A stretch of DNA of 64,000 nucleotides from an uncultured Oligoflexia bacterium (GTDB lineage: Bacteria; Bdellovibrionota; Bacteriovoracia; Bacteriovoracales; Bacteriovoracaceae). The notes under the pieces are model-generated. The model searched no databases. It was given only the letters and a program-made list of their open reading frames with translations, and was not told the origin of the DNA. Made by a program: the position numbers and the translations under genes. The stretch covers positions 29,585 through 93,584 of the forward strand of contig CAJXPQ010000013.1 of the NCBI GenBank assembly GCA_913058265.1. The letters are read 5' to 3'. Numbering within the stretch: the stretch's first letter is position 1; every line of letters starts with the position of its first letter. Of this stretch, positions 1-8,301 are shown in pieces.

Positions 1-819
1 ATCAATATACACTTCTGATAATTTATAATTTTTTGAAATCGCTGATAATTTTGCTTCTACCTCAGGGCCCTTGCAGTTTATAAATTCAATTTTATCGTCT
101 GGGCATTCCACTTCAATCGCTGAATCAATAAAGGCATAGACTTTATCGTGGGTGGCAAAGCCAGTACCTACAAAGGCACAATTATTTGGCAGATGATATC
201 CGCGACAATTTGTGATCCAGGCAAGACTGTCCAGAGCTGTAATATAATAGGCCTTAGATTTATCTGTAAAAATTCTTTCTAACTTCTCACCAGTTGACTC
301 TCCGGTAAGCTCTTTAGTTAAATGTTGTATTTTTCCAAAGCTTGCCATTGGAGCAAAATCGATGACTGAAGCCAATTCTTGATTATTAAAAAGTTCAACT
401 TTAAATTCACTAGAGACTCTTTCATATAATGAAACCGCAGCTCTATCTCCCTCCATTCCAACAACTTTTGGTGAAGCTTTAGCGAGGTCACATTCTAGGG
501 TTGAAAGTACTCCTTGATTAGCAGGGACTTTTACAACTTCGACAATACTCAAATCACATTCTAGATCTGCTTGTTCGTGATATCTTCCGTCCACATAAAG
601 TCTCGGTTTACCAGAACTTGGAACAAGCAACTCGGCGGTTGAGCCAGTGAAACCCGTCAGATAAAATCTGTGACAATCTTCAAGAGGTACGTATTCATTC
701 AGATAAATATCAAAGCTTGATACATAGAATTGTTCTAGTTTATGCTTAGACATAAAACTCTGAAGATTTTTTATGTTCTCAGACACTTGAGCACTGGTTA
801 GTTTGATTGTTGTATTCAT
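1..819 (-). CDS. Xaa-Pro aminopeptidase (M24B, aminopeptidase P type), N-terminal part, cut by window edge
   Basis: Absent from the ORF track because it runs off the left edge; I translated the minus strand from an ATG at 819. The frame is open for all 273 codons and AAGGA lies 5 nt before the ATG. The protein shows the creatinase/aminopeptidase-P N-terminal pattern: FYLTGFTGSTAELL, then LYVDGRYHEQADLE, and later ITALDSLAWITNCRG, which matches the 'aLdeiaWllNlRG' region of long two-N-domain aminopeptidase P. These enzymes remove an N-terminal residue that precedes proline. The metal-binding pita-bread catalytic domain would lie beyond the edge, so activity cannot be judged. It is transcribed away from kynA across a gap of about 110 bp. 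Confidence 0.85.
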   Translation of the reverse strand, partial: MNTTIKLTSAQVSENIKNLQSFMSKHKLEQFYVSSFDIYLNEYVPLEDCHRFYLTGFTGSTAELLVPSSGKPRLYVDGRYHEQADLECDLSIVEVVKVPANQGVLSTLECDLAKASPKVVGMEGDRAAVSLYERVSSEFKVELFNNQELASVIDFAPMASFGKIQHLTKELTGESTGEKLERIFTDKSKAYYITALDSLAWITNCRGYHLPNNCAFVGTGFATHDKVYAFIDSAIEVECPDDKIEFINCKGPEVEAKLSAISKNYKLSEVYID

Positions 820-916
820 AGAATTCCTTTTGATCTAGACCTTCGCATCATACACAAAAATTCGACAAATTAAAAGCTTCGAGATACCTTTAATCATCAG
901 ATAACACGCATTGTCT

Positions 917-921
917 AAGGA
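917..921 (+). promoter_or_regulatory. Ribosome binding site that sets the kynA start
   Basis: AAGGA lies 7 nt before the ATG at 929. The ORF track starts kynA at an upstream TTG (911), but that codon lies before this Shine-Dalgarno sequence, so the ATG is preferred. Confidence 0.75.
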
Positions 922-928
922 CTATTTA

Positions 929-2014
929 ATGAAACACAAGCCTATATATTATGGTGAATACCTACAGTTAGATAAAATACTTGGGGCGCAAGACTTAAAG
1001 TCAAAAGAGCACGGAAAAGAAGCTCATGATGAGACCCTTTTTATCATTATCCATCAAACATATGAGCTATGGTTTAAACAAATCATTCATGAGTTAGACT
1101 CTATTTACGAAATGTTTAATCGTGAAAGTGTGAAATCAACCGACCTTGGTAATATCATTCACAGACTTAACAGAATTGTTCAAATACAAAAAATACTTAA
1201 TGAGCAGCTAACGATAATGGAGACTATGACTCCACTCGATTTTATGGATTTTAGAGATTACCTACTGCCTGCTTCTGGTTTTCAAAGTATTCAATTTCGC
1301 ATGCTTGAATTAAAGTTAGGACTAAGACAAAAGTACAGGCTTCATGTAGATAAGGAATTCTTTAACTCTCGCCTTAAAGACCCTGACAAAAAGCTACTTA
1401 ATGAGCAAGAAGAAAAACCGACACTACTTGAGCTTGTTGATTCTTGGTTATCCCGTATGCCATTTGGAAAAACAAACGACTATGATTTTTGGAATGAATA
1501 CCAAACAGCTATAAATCAAATGCTTGATGAAGATGAAGCCACTGTTAATTCAAATGACATGTTATCTGAGATGGAAATGAAATTTGAGAAAATGAATTTA
1601 AAATCTACAAGAGAGAATTATGACAACCTCTTCAATGAAGATAAGCATAAAGAAGTTGTGGAGAAGGGATTAACGCGTTTGAGTAGAGAGGCCAAACTAT
1701 CGGCGATCTTTATCAGACTTTTTTGTAATGAACCTATCCTTCAAATTCCTAATCGAATTCTCGATCTACTCATTGATATTGATGAGATGTTTACCACATG
1801 GAGATACAGACATTCGATTATGGTTCATAGAACTCTTGGAACCAAAATTGGAACAGGTGGCTCATCAGGCCATGAGTACTTGAAAAACTCGACAGAGAAC
1901 AATAGAGTTTTTACTGATTTTTTTAATCTTGCTACTTTTTTAGTGCCTAAAACACGCATACCTAAACTCCCAGAAAAACTTAAGAGTGAGCTGGGTTTCG
2001 CACACGAAGAATAA
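929..2014 (+). CDS. kynA: Tryptophan 2,3-dioxygenase
   Basis: Haem enzyme that opens the indole ring of L-tryptophan to N-formylkynurenine, the first step of the kynurenine pathway; cytoplasmic. Family signatures are strong: YYGEYLQLDKILGAQ at the N-terminus, HDETLFIIIHQTYELWFKQ, then WRYRHSIMVHRTLG followed by KIGTGGSSG, the conserved C-terminal haem/substrate region. The His of WRYRH is the expected haem iron ligand. I start at ATG 929 rather than TTG 911 because AAGGA is 7 nt upstream of the ATG. It is followed after only 5 nt by a kynureninase-like gene, so the two are almost certainly one operon. No formamidase gene is adjacent. Confidence 0.93.
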   Translation: MKHKPIYYGEYLQLDKILGAQDLKSKEHGKEAHDETLFIIIHQTYELWFKQIIHELDSIYEMFNRESVKSTDLGNIIHRLNRIVQIQKILNEQLTIMETMTPLDFMDFRDYLLPASGFQSIQFRMLELKLGLRQKYRLHVDKEFFNSRLKDPDKKLLNEQEEKPTLLELVDSWLSRMPFGKTNDYDFWNEYQTAINQMLDEDEATVNSNDMLSEMEMKFEKMNLKSTRENYDNLFNEDKHKEVVEKGLTRLSREAKLSAIFIRLFCNEPILQIPNRILDLLIDIDEMFTTWRYRHSIMVHRTLGTKIGTGGSSGHEYLKNSTENNRVFTDFFNLATFLVPKTRIPKLPEKLKSELGFAHEE

Positions 2015-2019
2015 GATCT

Positions 2020-3180
2020 ATGACTAAAGATTATAAAGAGTTCTATTCTGAGTTTATAAATGCCCATGGGAACAAACTTCACTTTGCGGCCCATAGTCAT
2101 CACTTCTGGCCAAATAGCGCTAGGATAGGTCATATGGAATCCTATGATCACTCAATGAAGGAGTCCGACAATAAATGGGACTATATCTTCACAACTCTTA
2201 TACCAGATGTTCAGGATATAATATCAAGTATTATCGGCTTTGATCGACCGGCCGATATTGCTTTTGCCCCGAACACACACGACCTACTGACACGAATACT
2301 AAGTAGTATCATCAAGGACAAGCCTTTAAAGCTACTCACATCAAACTCAGAATTTCACTCTTTCAGTAGACAACTTAGAAGGCTACAAGAAGATAACCTA
2401 GTTGAAGTTACGATAATTGACCCTGAGTTATTAAGCTTTGATGTCGACTTAGAGAAGGCGTTAAACACAAACCAGTTTGATCTTATTTTCTTAAGTCATG
2501 TCTTCTTTACTTCTGGTCTTGTTTTATCTGAAGAAAATATCCAGAAAATAATCCAGTTCAAAGGTGATGCTGAGTTTATTCTTGATGCCTATCATGGTTT
2601 CTGTGCAGTCCCTACCGACATCACAAAATACAGTGACCATCTATTTTATATGGCCGGTGGATATAAGTATGCACAAGCAGGAGAAGGTATGTGCTTTATG
2701 ACCATTCCAAAAGACTGTAAATTAAGACCCCTCTACACTGGTTGGTTCTCATCTTTTAAAGACCTTGAGTCAAAACAATCAGGACCTGTTAGTTATGCTA
2801 GTGATGGAATGAGATTTTGGGGATCCACAATTGACTGCACTTCTTTTTATCGCTTTAGATCTGTCTGGAGGAACTTTAAAAGACTTGGAATTTCGGCGAA
2901 TGATCTTATCAAACATGTTAAAAATTTACAGCTTGAATTTATGCAAGAAAATCCATTATCTGAATTCATAATCGAGAAAGATCCAAGCAAAATTGGACAC
3001 TTTATTACTGTTAAACTGAATTCAGCGGAACTTGCAGCATCTGTTAAGAATCAACTAGGTAGACTAGATATTATGACTGACAATCGTGGCACATACCTGC
3101 GTTTCGGCCATGCTAACTACCATAATCAGCAAGACATAAAAGACCTAAAAACAAAGCTTAAACTCCTAAAATTACAGTAA
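2020..3180 (+). CDS. Kynureninase-like PLP enzyme (aminotransferase class V fold)
   Basis: PLP-dependent fold-type I protein of 386 aa. Visible features are the N-terminal LHFAAHSHHFWPN signature, an Asp in FILDAYHGF that would contact the PLP ring nitrogen, the probable Schiff-base Lys in MAGGYKYAQAGEG, and the C-terminal YLRFGHANYHN region typical of class V enzymes. Its position 5 nt after kynA makes kynurenine cleavage (to anthranilate and alanine) the likely reaction. The sequence looks divergent from textbook kynureninases, so the exact substrate is inferred from context. Transcription is probably from the kynA promoter. The ATG is close to the kynA stop. Confidence 0.75.
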   Translation: MTKDYKEFYSEFINAHGNKLHFAAHSHHFWPNSARIGHMESYDHSMKESDNKWDYIFTTLIPDVQDIISSIIGFDRPADIAFAPNTHDLLTRILSSIIKDKPLKLLTSNSEFHSFSRQLRRLQEDNLVEVTIIDPELLSFDVDLEKALNTNQFDLIFLSHVFFTSGLVLSEENIQKIIQFKGDAEFILDAYHGFCAVPTDITKYSDHLFYMAGGYKYAQAGEGMCFMTIPKDCKLRPLYTGWFSSFKDLESKQSGPVSYASDGMRFWGSTIDCTSFYRFRSVWRNFKRLGISANDLIKHVKNLQLEFMQENPLSEFIIEKDPSKIGHFITVKLNSAELAASVKNQLGRLDIMTDNRGTYLRFGHANYHNQQDIKDLKTKLKLLKLQ

Positions 3181-3259
3181 AAAGAGAAAAACACTAAAGA
3201 ATTAACCTGGTGTGTCGATAAGTTTTATTGTTAAATAGAATTATAAATCTGGAGTCTCG

Positions 3260-3379
3260 ATGAGTATTAAGTTCGGTTCAATTATTATTGTTATGGTTGC
3301 TATGTTTGTAGCAAAGATTTCTATTGAGAACTTTAATACGGCAGAAGCTCGAGAAGTTTCACTCTCTCGTATAAAGTAA
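3260..3379 (+). CDS. Possible 39-aa single-pass membrane miniprotein
   Basis: Too short for the ORF track. The ATG has GGAG 5 nt upstream. The product is a hydrophobic N-terminal helix (IIIVMVAMFVAKISI) followed by a polar tail with several charged residues. The last 21 nt overlap the 3' end of murD on the opposite strand. No family is recognised. The support is the ribosome site and the membrane-helix composition only; it could be a chance ORF in the gap after the kynureninase-like gene. Confidence 0.35.
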   Translation: MSIKFGSIIIVMVAMFVAKISIENFNTAEAREVSLSRIK

Positions 3380-4612
3380 CTTAAACCTATTTTCAAAATC
3401 CTCACCTCTTGCAATATAGTTTTTATATTGATCAAACGAAGGGAATGCGGGACTAAAAACAATAGCATCGCATTTAATCTCTTTTAATTTTTCAAAAACC
3501 AACTCTAAGTCATCCAAACACTCAACTTCAAATCTATCTGATAAGTTATCATAAATATATTTTGCAGCATCCCCTATAGCATAAATCTTAATAATATTAT
3601 GAATAGACTCAAATGCCTTCCTAAGCTCTTGGCTTTCATCCCTAAGCTTTCCACCCATAATAAGTATGAGAGGTTCATCAAAGGCAGTTACCGCACTCAC
3701 AGTGGCTTCTGTATTAGTGCTCTTAGCATCGTTATAAAATTTGACTTCATTTACTAAGCCTAAATATTCTAAGCGGTACTTAACACCTTTAAAATTGTTA
3801 ATTAAATTTTGAATGATTTCTTCTCTACTCGATATTCCGAAATAATCTAGGACATCATCCACAACTTTAAAATTCCTTTGATGGTGGGCTCCAATCAAGG
3901 CCGGATTATTAAACTCATATCCCTCAACTGGAGCGATCGCCTTTTTTAAGGCCAGAGTTTCGGTACTCATAAACTCACCAGGAGTAATAAAAAGATCGCC
4001 CTTAACCTGGTTCATAACAATATCTAATTTTGCTTGCTTGTAATCATTGAAATTATCATATCGCTCCATATGGGTTTTACTAATATTTAAAATCACTGAA
4101 ACTTGTGCATGAAATTTATCCATAAGCTCTAATTGAAAGCTTGATAGCTCTAAGACTATATAATCATACTCGCTATTATCACAAAGCATTTCACAGAGTG
4201 GAGTCCCAATATTTCCTCCAAGAAAAACTTTTTTTCCAGCAGCTTCGAGTGCCTGAGCAAGTAAAGTAACCGTTGTGGTTTTACCATTTGTTCCAGTCAC
4301 GGCAATGATAGGTTTATCAATAAATGAAAATGCATACTCTTCATTGCAAACTTTAGGAGTATCTTTAAACGGTATCAACTCAGGAATTCTTGGATCAATC
4401 CCGGCCGCAAGAATAATTTTATCCACTTTTAGGTCTGTAGGTATTTGAGACTGATCGAAGCATTTAATATCCCGTCCGCCAAGATCTAGATCGACACTCC
4501 AAAGAGCTGGATCTCCCTGATTAATTAAGAAGATATCGCCTTTATAGGTACTTAAAATAAATTTCAAGGCCGAATTACCGGAAATGCCCATTCCCCAAAT
4601 AGCAATACTCAT
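3359..4612 (-). CDS. murD: UDP-N-acetylmuramoyl-L-alanine:D-glutamate ligase
   Basis: Cytoplasmic Mur ligase that adds D-glutamate to UDP-MurNAc-L-Ala in peptidoglycan precursor synthesis. Seen in order: the N-terminal nucleotide-binding loop IWGMGISGNSALKF, the ATP P-loop AVTGTNGKTTTV, GGNIGTPL, the ELSSFQLE block, NISKTHMERY, and the C-terminal FYNDAKSTNTEAT and LIMGGK blocks. I use the ATG at 4612 (MSIAIWGMGISG) instead of the track's 4663, because MurD proteins begin a few residues before this Rossmann strand. There is no Shine-Dalgarno sequence at 4612. Instead TATACT, half of a palindromic AGTATATACT, ends 6 nt before the ATG, suggesting a leaderless transcript divergent from the next gene. 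Confidence 0.92.
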   Translation of the reverse strand: MSIAIWGMGISGNSALKFILSTYKGDIFLINQGDPALWSVDLDLGGRDIKCFDQSQIPTDLKVDKIILAAGIDPRIPELIPFKDTPKVCNEEYAFSFIDKPIIAVTGTNGKTTTVTLLAQALEAAGKKVFLGGNIGTPLCEMLCDNSEYDYIVLELSSFQLELMDKFHAQVSVILNISKTHMERYDNFNDYKQAKLDIVMNQVKGDLFITPGEFMSTETLALKKAIAPVEGYEFNNPALIGAHHQRNFKVVDDVLDYFGISSREEIIQNLINNFKGVKYRLEYLGLVNEVKFYNDAKSTNTEATVSAVTAFDEPLILIMGGKLRDESQELRKAFESIHNIIKIYAIGDAAKYIYDNLSDRFEVECLDDLELVFEKLKEIKCDAIVFSPAFPSFDQYKNYIARGEDFENRFKLLYTRE

Positions 4613-4618
4613 AAAGCT

Positions 4619-4628
4619 AGTATATACT
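4619..4628. promoter_or_regulatory. Palindromic -10 element (AGTATATACT) between two divergent start codons
   Basis: AGTATATACT is its own reverse complement, so each strand reads TATACT (5 of 6 matches to TATAAT). Exactly 6 nt separate it from the murD ATG on one side and from the methyltransferase ATG on the other. That geometry would place both transcription starts at or next to the start codons. No good -35 box is visible on either strand. The promoter role is inference. Confidence 0.5.
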
Positions 4629-4634
4629 GCGCTC

Positions 4635-5825
4635 ATGAATATTGAAAAGCGCTTTTTGGACATTCAAAAGATACTTACAAAACATTCATTCTTAACTGAT
4701 AAAGAGGCGCTAGATCGCTATCCCTTAACTAAGAACCAGTACACCGACTGGATTGAAGATATACTAGAGCTTGATACACAAGAGACTATAAAGCTTCATA
4801 ATACTCTTGATGACAGAATTATTACCAATAAAGACTATGCTTCATTTCTACAAGAAGCAAAGAAACTCACTAGCCTCCCTCAGTCAGAGGAAGCGCCAAC
4901 GAACTTTCCCATAAACCTTAGTAAAAAAATAACGGCAAAAAAAAGACATGAGATTTCTTATATTCTCAGTCTCAAACCCATAAAGGAATCTAACTCCTTT
5001 GTTGATATTGGTAGTGGAGCAGGCCACTTATCGTCGTGTATACTTAATAAAAATCAAAAGAAGAGCATATGTATTGATATGAGTGAAGATATTCAAAATA
5101 TTGGAAAAGAGAAACTCAAAAAGATTGCTCCAGATATTCTATCTAGAGTTCAATTTGTAACGTCGAAAATTTCTTCCAGATCTAGTACGGAAGATTTCGA
5201 GGAATCTGATACTCTGATTGGACTCCATGCATGTGGTGATCTTTCGACAATAATCGTTAAGGCTTATGGACATTCAAAGATCAAAAATCTTATCAATTTT
5301 GGTTGCTGTTATCATAAGCTAGCTGATGATCAGTTTAATATTTCAAAAATAGCAATGAAGAATCCACTCATATTAACGAATCATGCTTTAACTATGGCCG
5401 CAAAGTTTAAGCCCGAAAACATAAAATCCTACAATGAGAAACTAAAAGTTAAAAAATATCGTTACTCATTGCACTTTTTGATGCTTGATGAATTAGGACT
5501 AGAGTTTGCATCTGTTGGTAATGGCCTGAAAGAAGATTATAAGCTATCTTTTGCAGATTACTGTTATAAATTTCTTCCCGACTCAATGGAGTTATCTCAT
5601 GCTGAGCTTGAAAATAAATATAAAAGTTTAGAAAAAAAAGTAACAAAAGTTCTTGCTCTCGGACTTATTAGATCTCATTTAGCAAGATTGATAGAGATAT
5701 ATATTATTTTAGATCGTGCACTTTATTTGAAAGAAAATGGCATTAATGTTGAGATTAAAGAAGTATTCAATAAAGAGATCTCTCCAAGAAATATTCTACT
5801 CAGGGCTACGAACTCTACTTTGTAG
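4635..5825 (+). CDS. METTL25/RRNAD1-type methyltransferase (Methyltransf_32 family)
   Basis: SAM-dependent methyltransferase-like protein of 396 aa. The central Rossmann core has the SAM loop FVDIGSGAGHLSS, an acidic strand end (SICIDMSEDI), then the two hallmarks of the METTL25/RRNAD1 family, LIGLHACGDLS and INFGCCYHKL. The N-terminal ~100 residues and the helical C-terminus are not recognised. The substrate is unknown; eukaryotic relatives are poorly characterised. I start at ATG 4635 (MNIEKRFLDIQ), since the track start at 4584 lies inside murD. There is no ribosome site, and TATACT sits 6 nt upstream, as for murD. The 3' end overlaps the convergent AstE-like gene by 11 nt. Confidence 0.8.
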   Translation: MNIEKRFLDIQKILTKHSFLTDKEALDRYPLTKNQYTDWIEDILELDTQETIKLHNTLDDRIITNKDYASFLQEAKKLTSLPQSEEAPTNFPINLSKKITAKKRHEISYILSLKPIKESNSFVDIGSGAGHLSSCILNKNQKKSICIDMSEDIQNIGKEKLKKIAPDILSRVQFVTSKISSRSSTEDFEESDTLIGLHACGDLSTIIVKAYGHSKIKNLINFGCCYHKLADDQFNISKIAMKNPLILTNHALTMAAKFKPENIKSYNEKLKVKKYRYSLHFLMLDELGLEFASVGNGLKEDYKLSFADYCYKFLPDSMELSHAELENKYKSLEKKVTKVLALGLIRSHLARLIEIYIILDRALYLKENGINVEIKEVFNKEISPRNILLRATNSTL

Positions 5826-6825
5826 GAATAATCACTTCCATAATATAACCTAAGCAATCCTCTTTCATGACATAAATATCTTTAGTAAACATAGAAGGTA
5901 TGAAAGTTCTATTTGTGACTAGAGCACTTCCTTCTATTTTTAAAAAATCATTTGTTAAGTCTCGTCCGTTATTATCTTCAACTCTGATACACTTTAAATT
6001 TTTAGCATGGCCTAAGTGAGTTTCTTTTTTTACGACTTTGAAGTTTTGTGAATCAAACTCTGGAATAAAGGATAGATCAGAATCACCGTCACCTTGATCT
6101 TCAAAGTCAATTCTCGCCCTTTCATCTACCTTAAGCCTAGCAATTGTATGATAAATTTCAAACTCTGCTCTTTCAGGGTTCATTGTTATTTTATCCATAT
6201 GAAAAATTTTATCAAAGAATTCAAATGCAGCGACAACACCCCGAGGTTCACTTGGAAGTCCGGCCTCAATAGTAATTGCGGTACAAAAAGTACAAAAGCC
6301 CATTGATTGAACATTGTGAGGCTCAGTAAAATAGACAGTATTACTTCCAAAGTGACTAGCTAGCGCCATAAACTCAGGTTCTGTTGAATTTACACATCCG
6401 TATAAAGGATTCTTGCCCGTATTATTGTGAATATCAATTGAAGCAAATGGTTTATGTTCTTTGGCATAAGCAGTAACTTTTGCCGCCATTTCATGTTCGG
6501 GGGTATCCCCTTCACCAATCTGCCAAATACGATTATAATCTGGCTGTCCAGGTAAGTGTCTCATACCCTCTACTGCTGCAAGAGTATTTCCAATAAAAAT
6601 GATAAGATCTCTTGGAAGTTCTTCATTTTTATATTTATTTAAAACTTGTGAAAGAACATCAAAGCTCGTTGTTTCATTTCCGTGTAACAAGGCGGATAAA
6701 AATAATGGCTTAGTTAACTTTCCTTTAAGATGAATGATAGTTGGCCCGCCTAAAACCTCGTGAACCTCAGTAACTTTACAAGTGTAGAGCTTACTTGGAA
6801 CTTCGTTTAGAATCTTCAATTGCAC
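5815..6825 (-). CDS. Succinylglutamate desuccinylase/aspartoacylase-type M14 zinc hydrolase
   Basis: M14-fold amidohydrolase of 336 aa. The N-terminal zinc motif is LSALLHGNETTSFD (HxxE). The substrate-carboxylate and further zinc residues lie in FASIDIHNNTGKNPLYG. VYFTEPHNVQSMG and AITIEAGLPSEPRG follow, as in the AstE/AspA family, which hydrolyses N-acyl amino acids. I place the start at GTG 6825, because GGGAG lies 5 nt upstream and the GTG overlaps the previous stop (TAGTG); the track ATG at 6837 has no ribosome site. This gives tight translational coupling to the GCS2-type ligase. The physiological substrate is unknown. Confidence 0.82.
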   Translation of the reverse strand: MQLKILNEVPSKLYTCKVTEVHEVLGGPTIIHLKGKLTKPLFLSALLHGNETTSFDVLSQVLNKYKNEELPRDLIIFIGNTLAAVEGMRHLPGQPDYNRIWQIGEGDTPEHEMAAKVTAYAKEHKPFASIDIHNNTGKNPLYGCVNSTEPEFMALASHFGSNTVYFTEPHNVQSMGFCTFCTAITIEAGLPSEPRGVVAAFEFFDKIFHMDKITMNPERAEFEIYHTIARLKVDERARIDFEDQGDGDSDLSFIPEFDSQNFKVVKKETHLGHAKNLKCIRVEDNNGRDLTNDFLKIEGSALVTNRTFIPSMFTKDIYVMKEDCLGYIMEVIIPTK

Positions 6826-8258
6826 TATAACTCCCATTCATGTACTGGTTTTCCCGAGTACTGGTTTTTAACGTAAGCTTCAAGTAATTCTTGAAACCTC
6901 TTGCCGTGCATATGAATAAAGGCTTTCTGCCAAATGGCACCGTTAACACCTTTAACTAATCTTGGATAAATAACACCATCCATATAATAATCAACATCTT
7001 TTTTATCAATTCCACGCTTGAGTAAGGCACTCTTCACATGTGGAAAAATCTCATACTGTAAAAGGTTTTTCATATCGTGAAGCTTCCCATCAATCCACCT
7101 CACTTGACAGAAGAAACTCTGGCGACTTGCTTTGTAGAAGTTATGTATTGCTTCATCAAAGCTAATTGCTGATTCTGGCGGTGTCTCTAAAGTTGCTAGG
7201 TAATCTACTAGGCCTATAAAGAATGCCGAGTTTGCAATAGAATCAACAACTGTAGGGCCTGCGCTTGGTGTTCTCTGCTCAATTCGAAGGTGCTTTGATC
7301 CGTCAGGGTTATCTCCAATAATCGGTCTCGTCCAACGCCAGATAGTTCCGTTATGTAGTTTTAAGTGAGTTAAATCTTCTGCAGCACAGTCCTTACACTC
7401 AGGTAGTAGCAGTGGATAATCTTCAAGATTTTCTTGAAAGAGCTCAAACATAGACTCTTTAAGATAATCATTTCCAAGTGTGACTCGCTTAACATTTTTA
7501 CCATCATGATTCTTTGCTTCTAAATCAACTGCCTGTTCAAAAATAGCAATTCTAGATTCATCCCATAACTCTTTTCCAAAGAAATAAGGTGAATTTGCAG
7601 AAAGAGCAATCAGGAAAGGAGACGCAATCATAGAAGCATTATAATATCTCTTAGCATCTTTTTGATCGACACTTAAGTGAATTTGTAAACTTGTTGCTGC
7701 ACATTCAGAGATAACACTATCCATATACATATAAAGATTGTCTTTGCCTTCAAGTCTTATATACAGAGGCTTTCCCTCACGCATTTTCATAACTTGCTCA
7801 TTCATTACGGCATAGCGGTTCTGAGGTGAGAGATATTGCATATCAAGCATATGAGGTCTAAGTGTAGGAAGGGTTCCTACTAACATGGCATGTTTATTAT
7901 CTTTTTGAGCCTCTTGTTCGCATTTTTTCCAAATGCCAGTCATCTCATCTTTGAGCTTAGTTAAGCAATCACCGGTTAAGTCATAGGGCATACTGTTTAT
8001 TTCAAAATTAAATTTAGCTATTTCTGGAACGACTTGTTCATCATTTAAACTTTCTAGGAACTCTGGAGAACATGGGTCTGGTAGCATATTCTCATCCACT
8101 AACCAAGCTTCCAACTCAATTCCTGTCTTGTGATTTCCACGACTAAACTTATCCTGATCAAACCACGACTTCAGTAGCTCTGTTTCCTCGACGAGTTTTT
8201 TACGAAATTCTTCCATGTCTTCAGCAGTGTAGTCACTATGCTGAACTTCTTTTCCCAT
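6825..8258 (-). CDS. GCS2-family glutamate-cysteine ligase-like carboxylate-amine ligase
   Basis: 477-aa ATP-dependent ligase of the GCS2 type, which joins a glutamyl-type carboxyl group to an amine. Motifs: KTGIELEAWLVDE near the N-terminus (the G-x-E-x-E-type start of the fold), VVPEIAKFNFEINSMPYDL, LQIHLSVDQKDAKRYYNA, ALSANSPYF, and near the C-terminus LRIEQRTPSAGPTVVD. GGAGG precedes the ATG. Classical glutathione synthesis is possible, but coupling to an AstE/AspA-like hydrolase and the lack of a gshB in the window suggest another glutamyl or amino-acid conjugate. The family is clear; the substrate is not. Confidence 0.82.
   Translation of the reverse strand: MGKEVQHSDYTAEDMEEFRKKLVEETELLKSWFDQDKFSRGNHKTGIELEAWLVDENMLPDPCSPEFLESLNDEQVVPEIAKFNFEINSMPYDLTGDCLTKLKDEMTGIWKKCEQEAQKDNKHAMLVGTLPTLRPHMLDMQYLSPQNRYAVMNEQVMKMREGKPLYIRLEGKDNLYMYMDSVISECAATSLQIHLSVDQKDAKRYYNASMIASPFLIALSANSPYFFGKELWDESRIAIFEQAVDLEAKNHDGKNVKRVTLGNDYLKESMFELFQENLEDYPLLLPECKDCAAEDLTHLKLHNGTIWRWTRPIIGDNPDGSKHLRIEQRTPSAGPTVVDSIANSAFFIGLVDYLATLETPPESAISFDEAIHNFYKASRQSFFCQVRWIDGKLHDMKNLLQYEIFPHVKSALLKRGIDKKDVDYYMDGVIYPRLVKGVNGAIWQKAFIHMHGKRFQELLEAYVKNQYSGKPVHEWEL
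6831..6835 (-). promoter_or_regulatory. Ribosome binding site that sets the AstE-like gene start
   Basis: GGGAG on the minus strand is 5 nt from a GTG that overlaps the upstream stop codon as TAGTG. It lies inside the end of the GCS2 gene and favours the GTG over the ATG 12 nt further upstream. Confidence 0.6.
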
Positions 8259-8301
8259 TCACGCCTCCATGAGGCACTATTATACCAAAACTTAGGAATA
8301 T

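Noticed and set aside
911-928. TTG start of kynA given in the ORF track
   Set aside because: The AAGGA ribosome site lies after this TTG and fits the ATG at 929, and the TDO family homology starts after the ATG.
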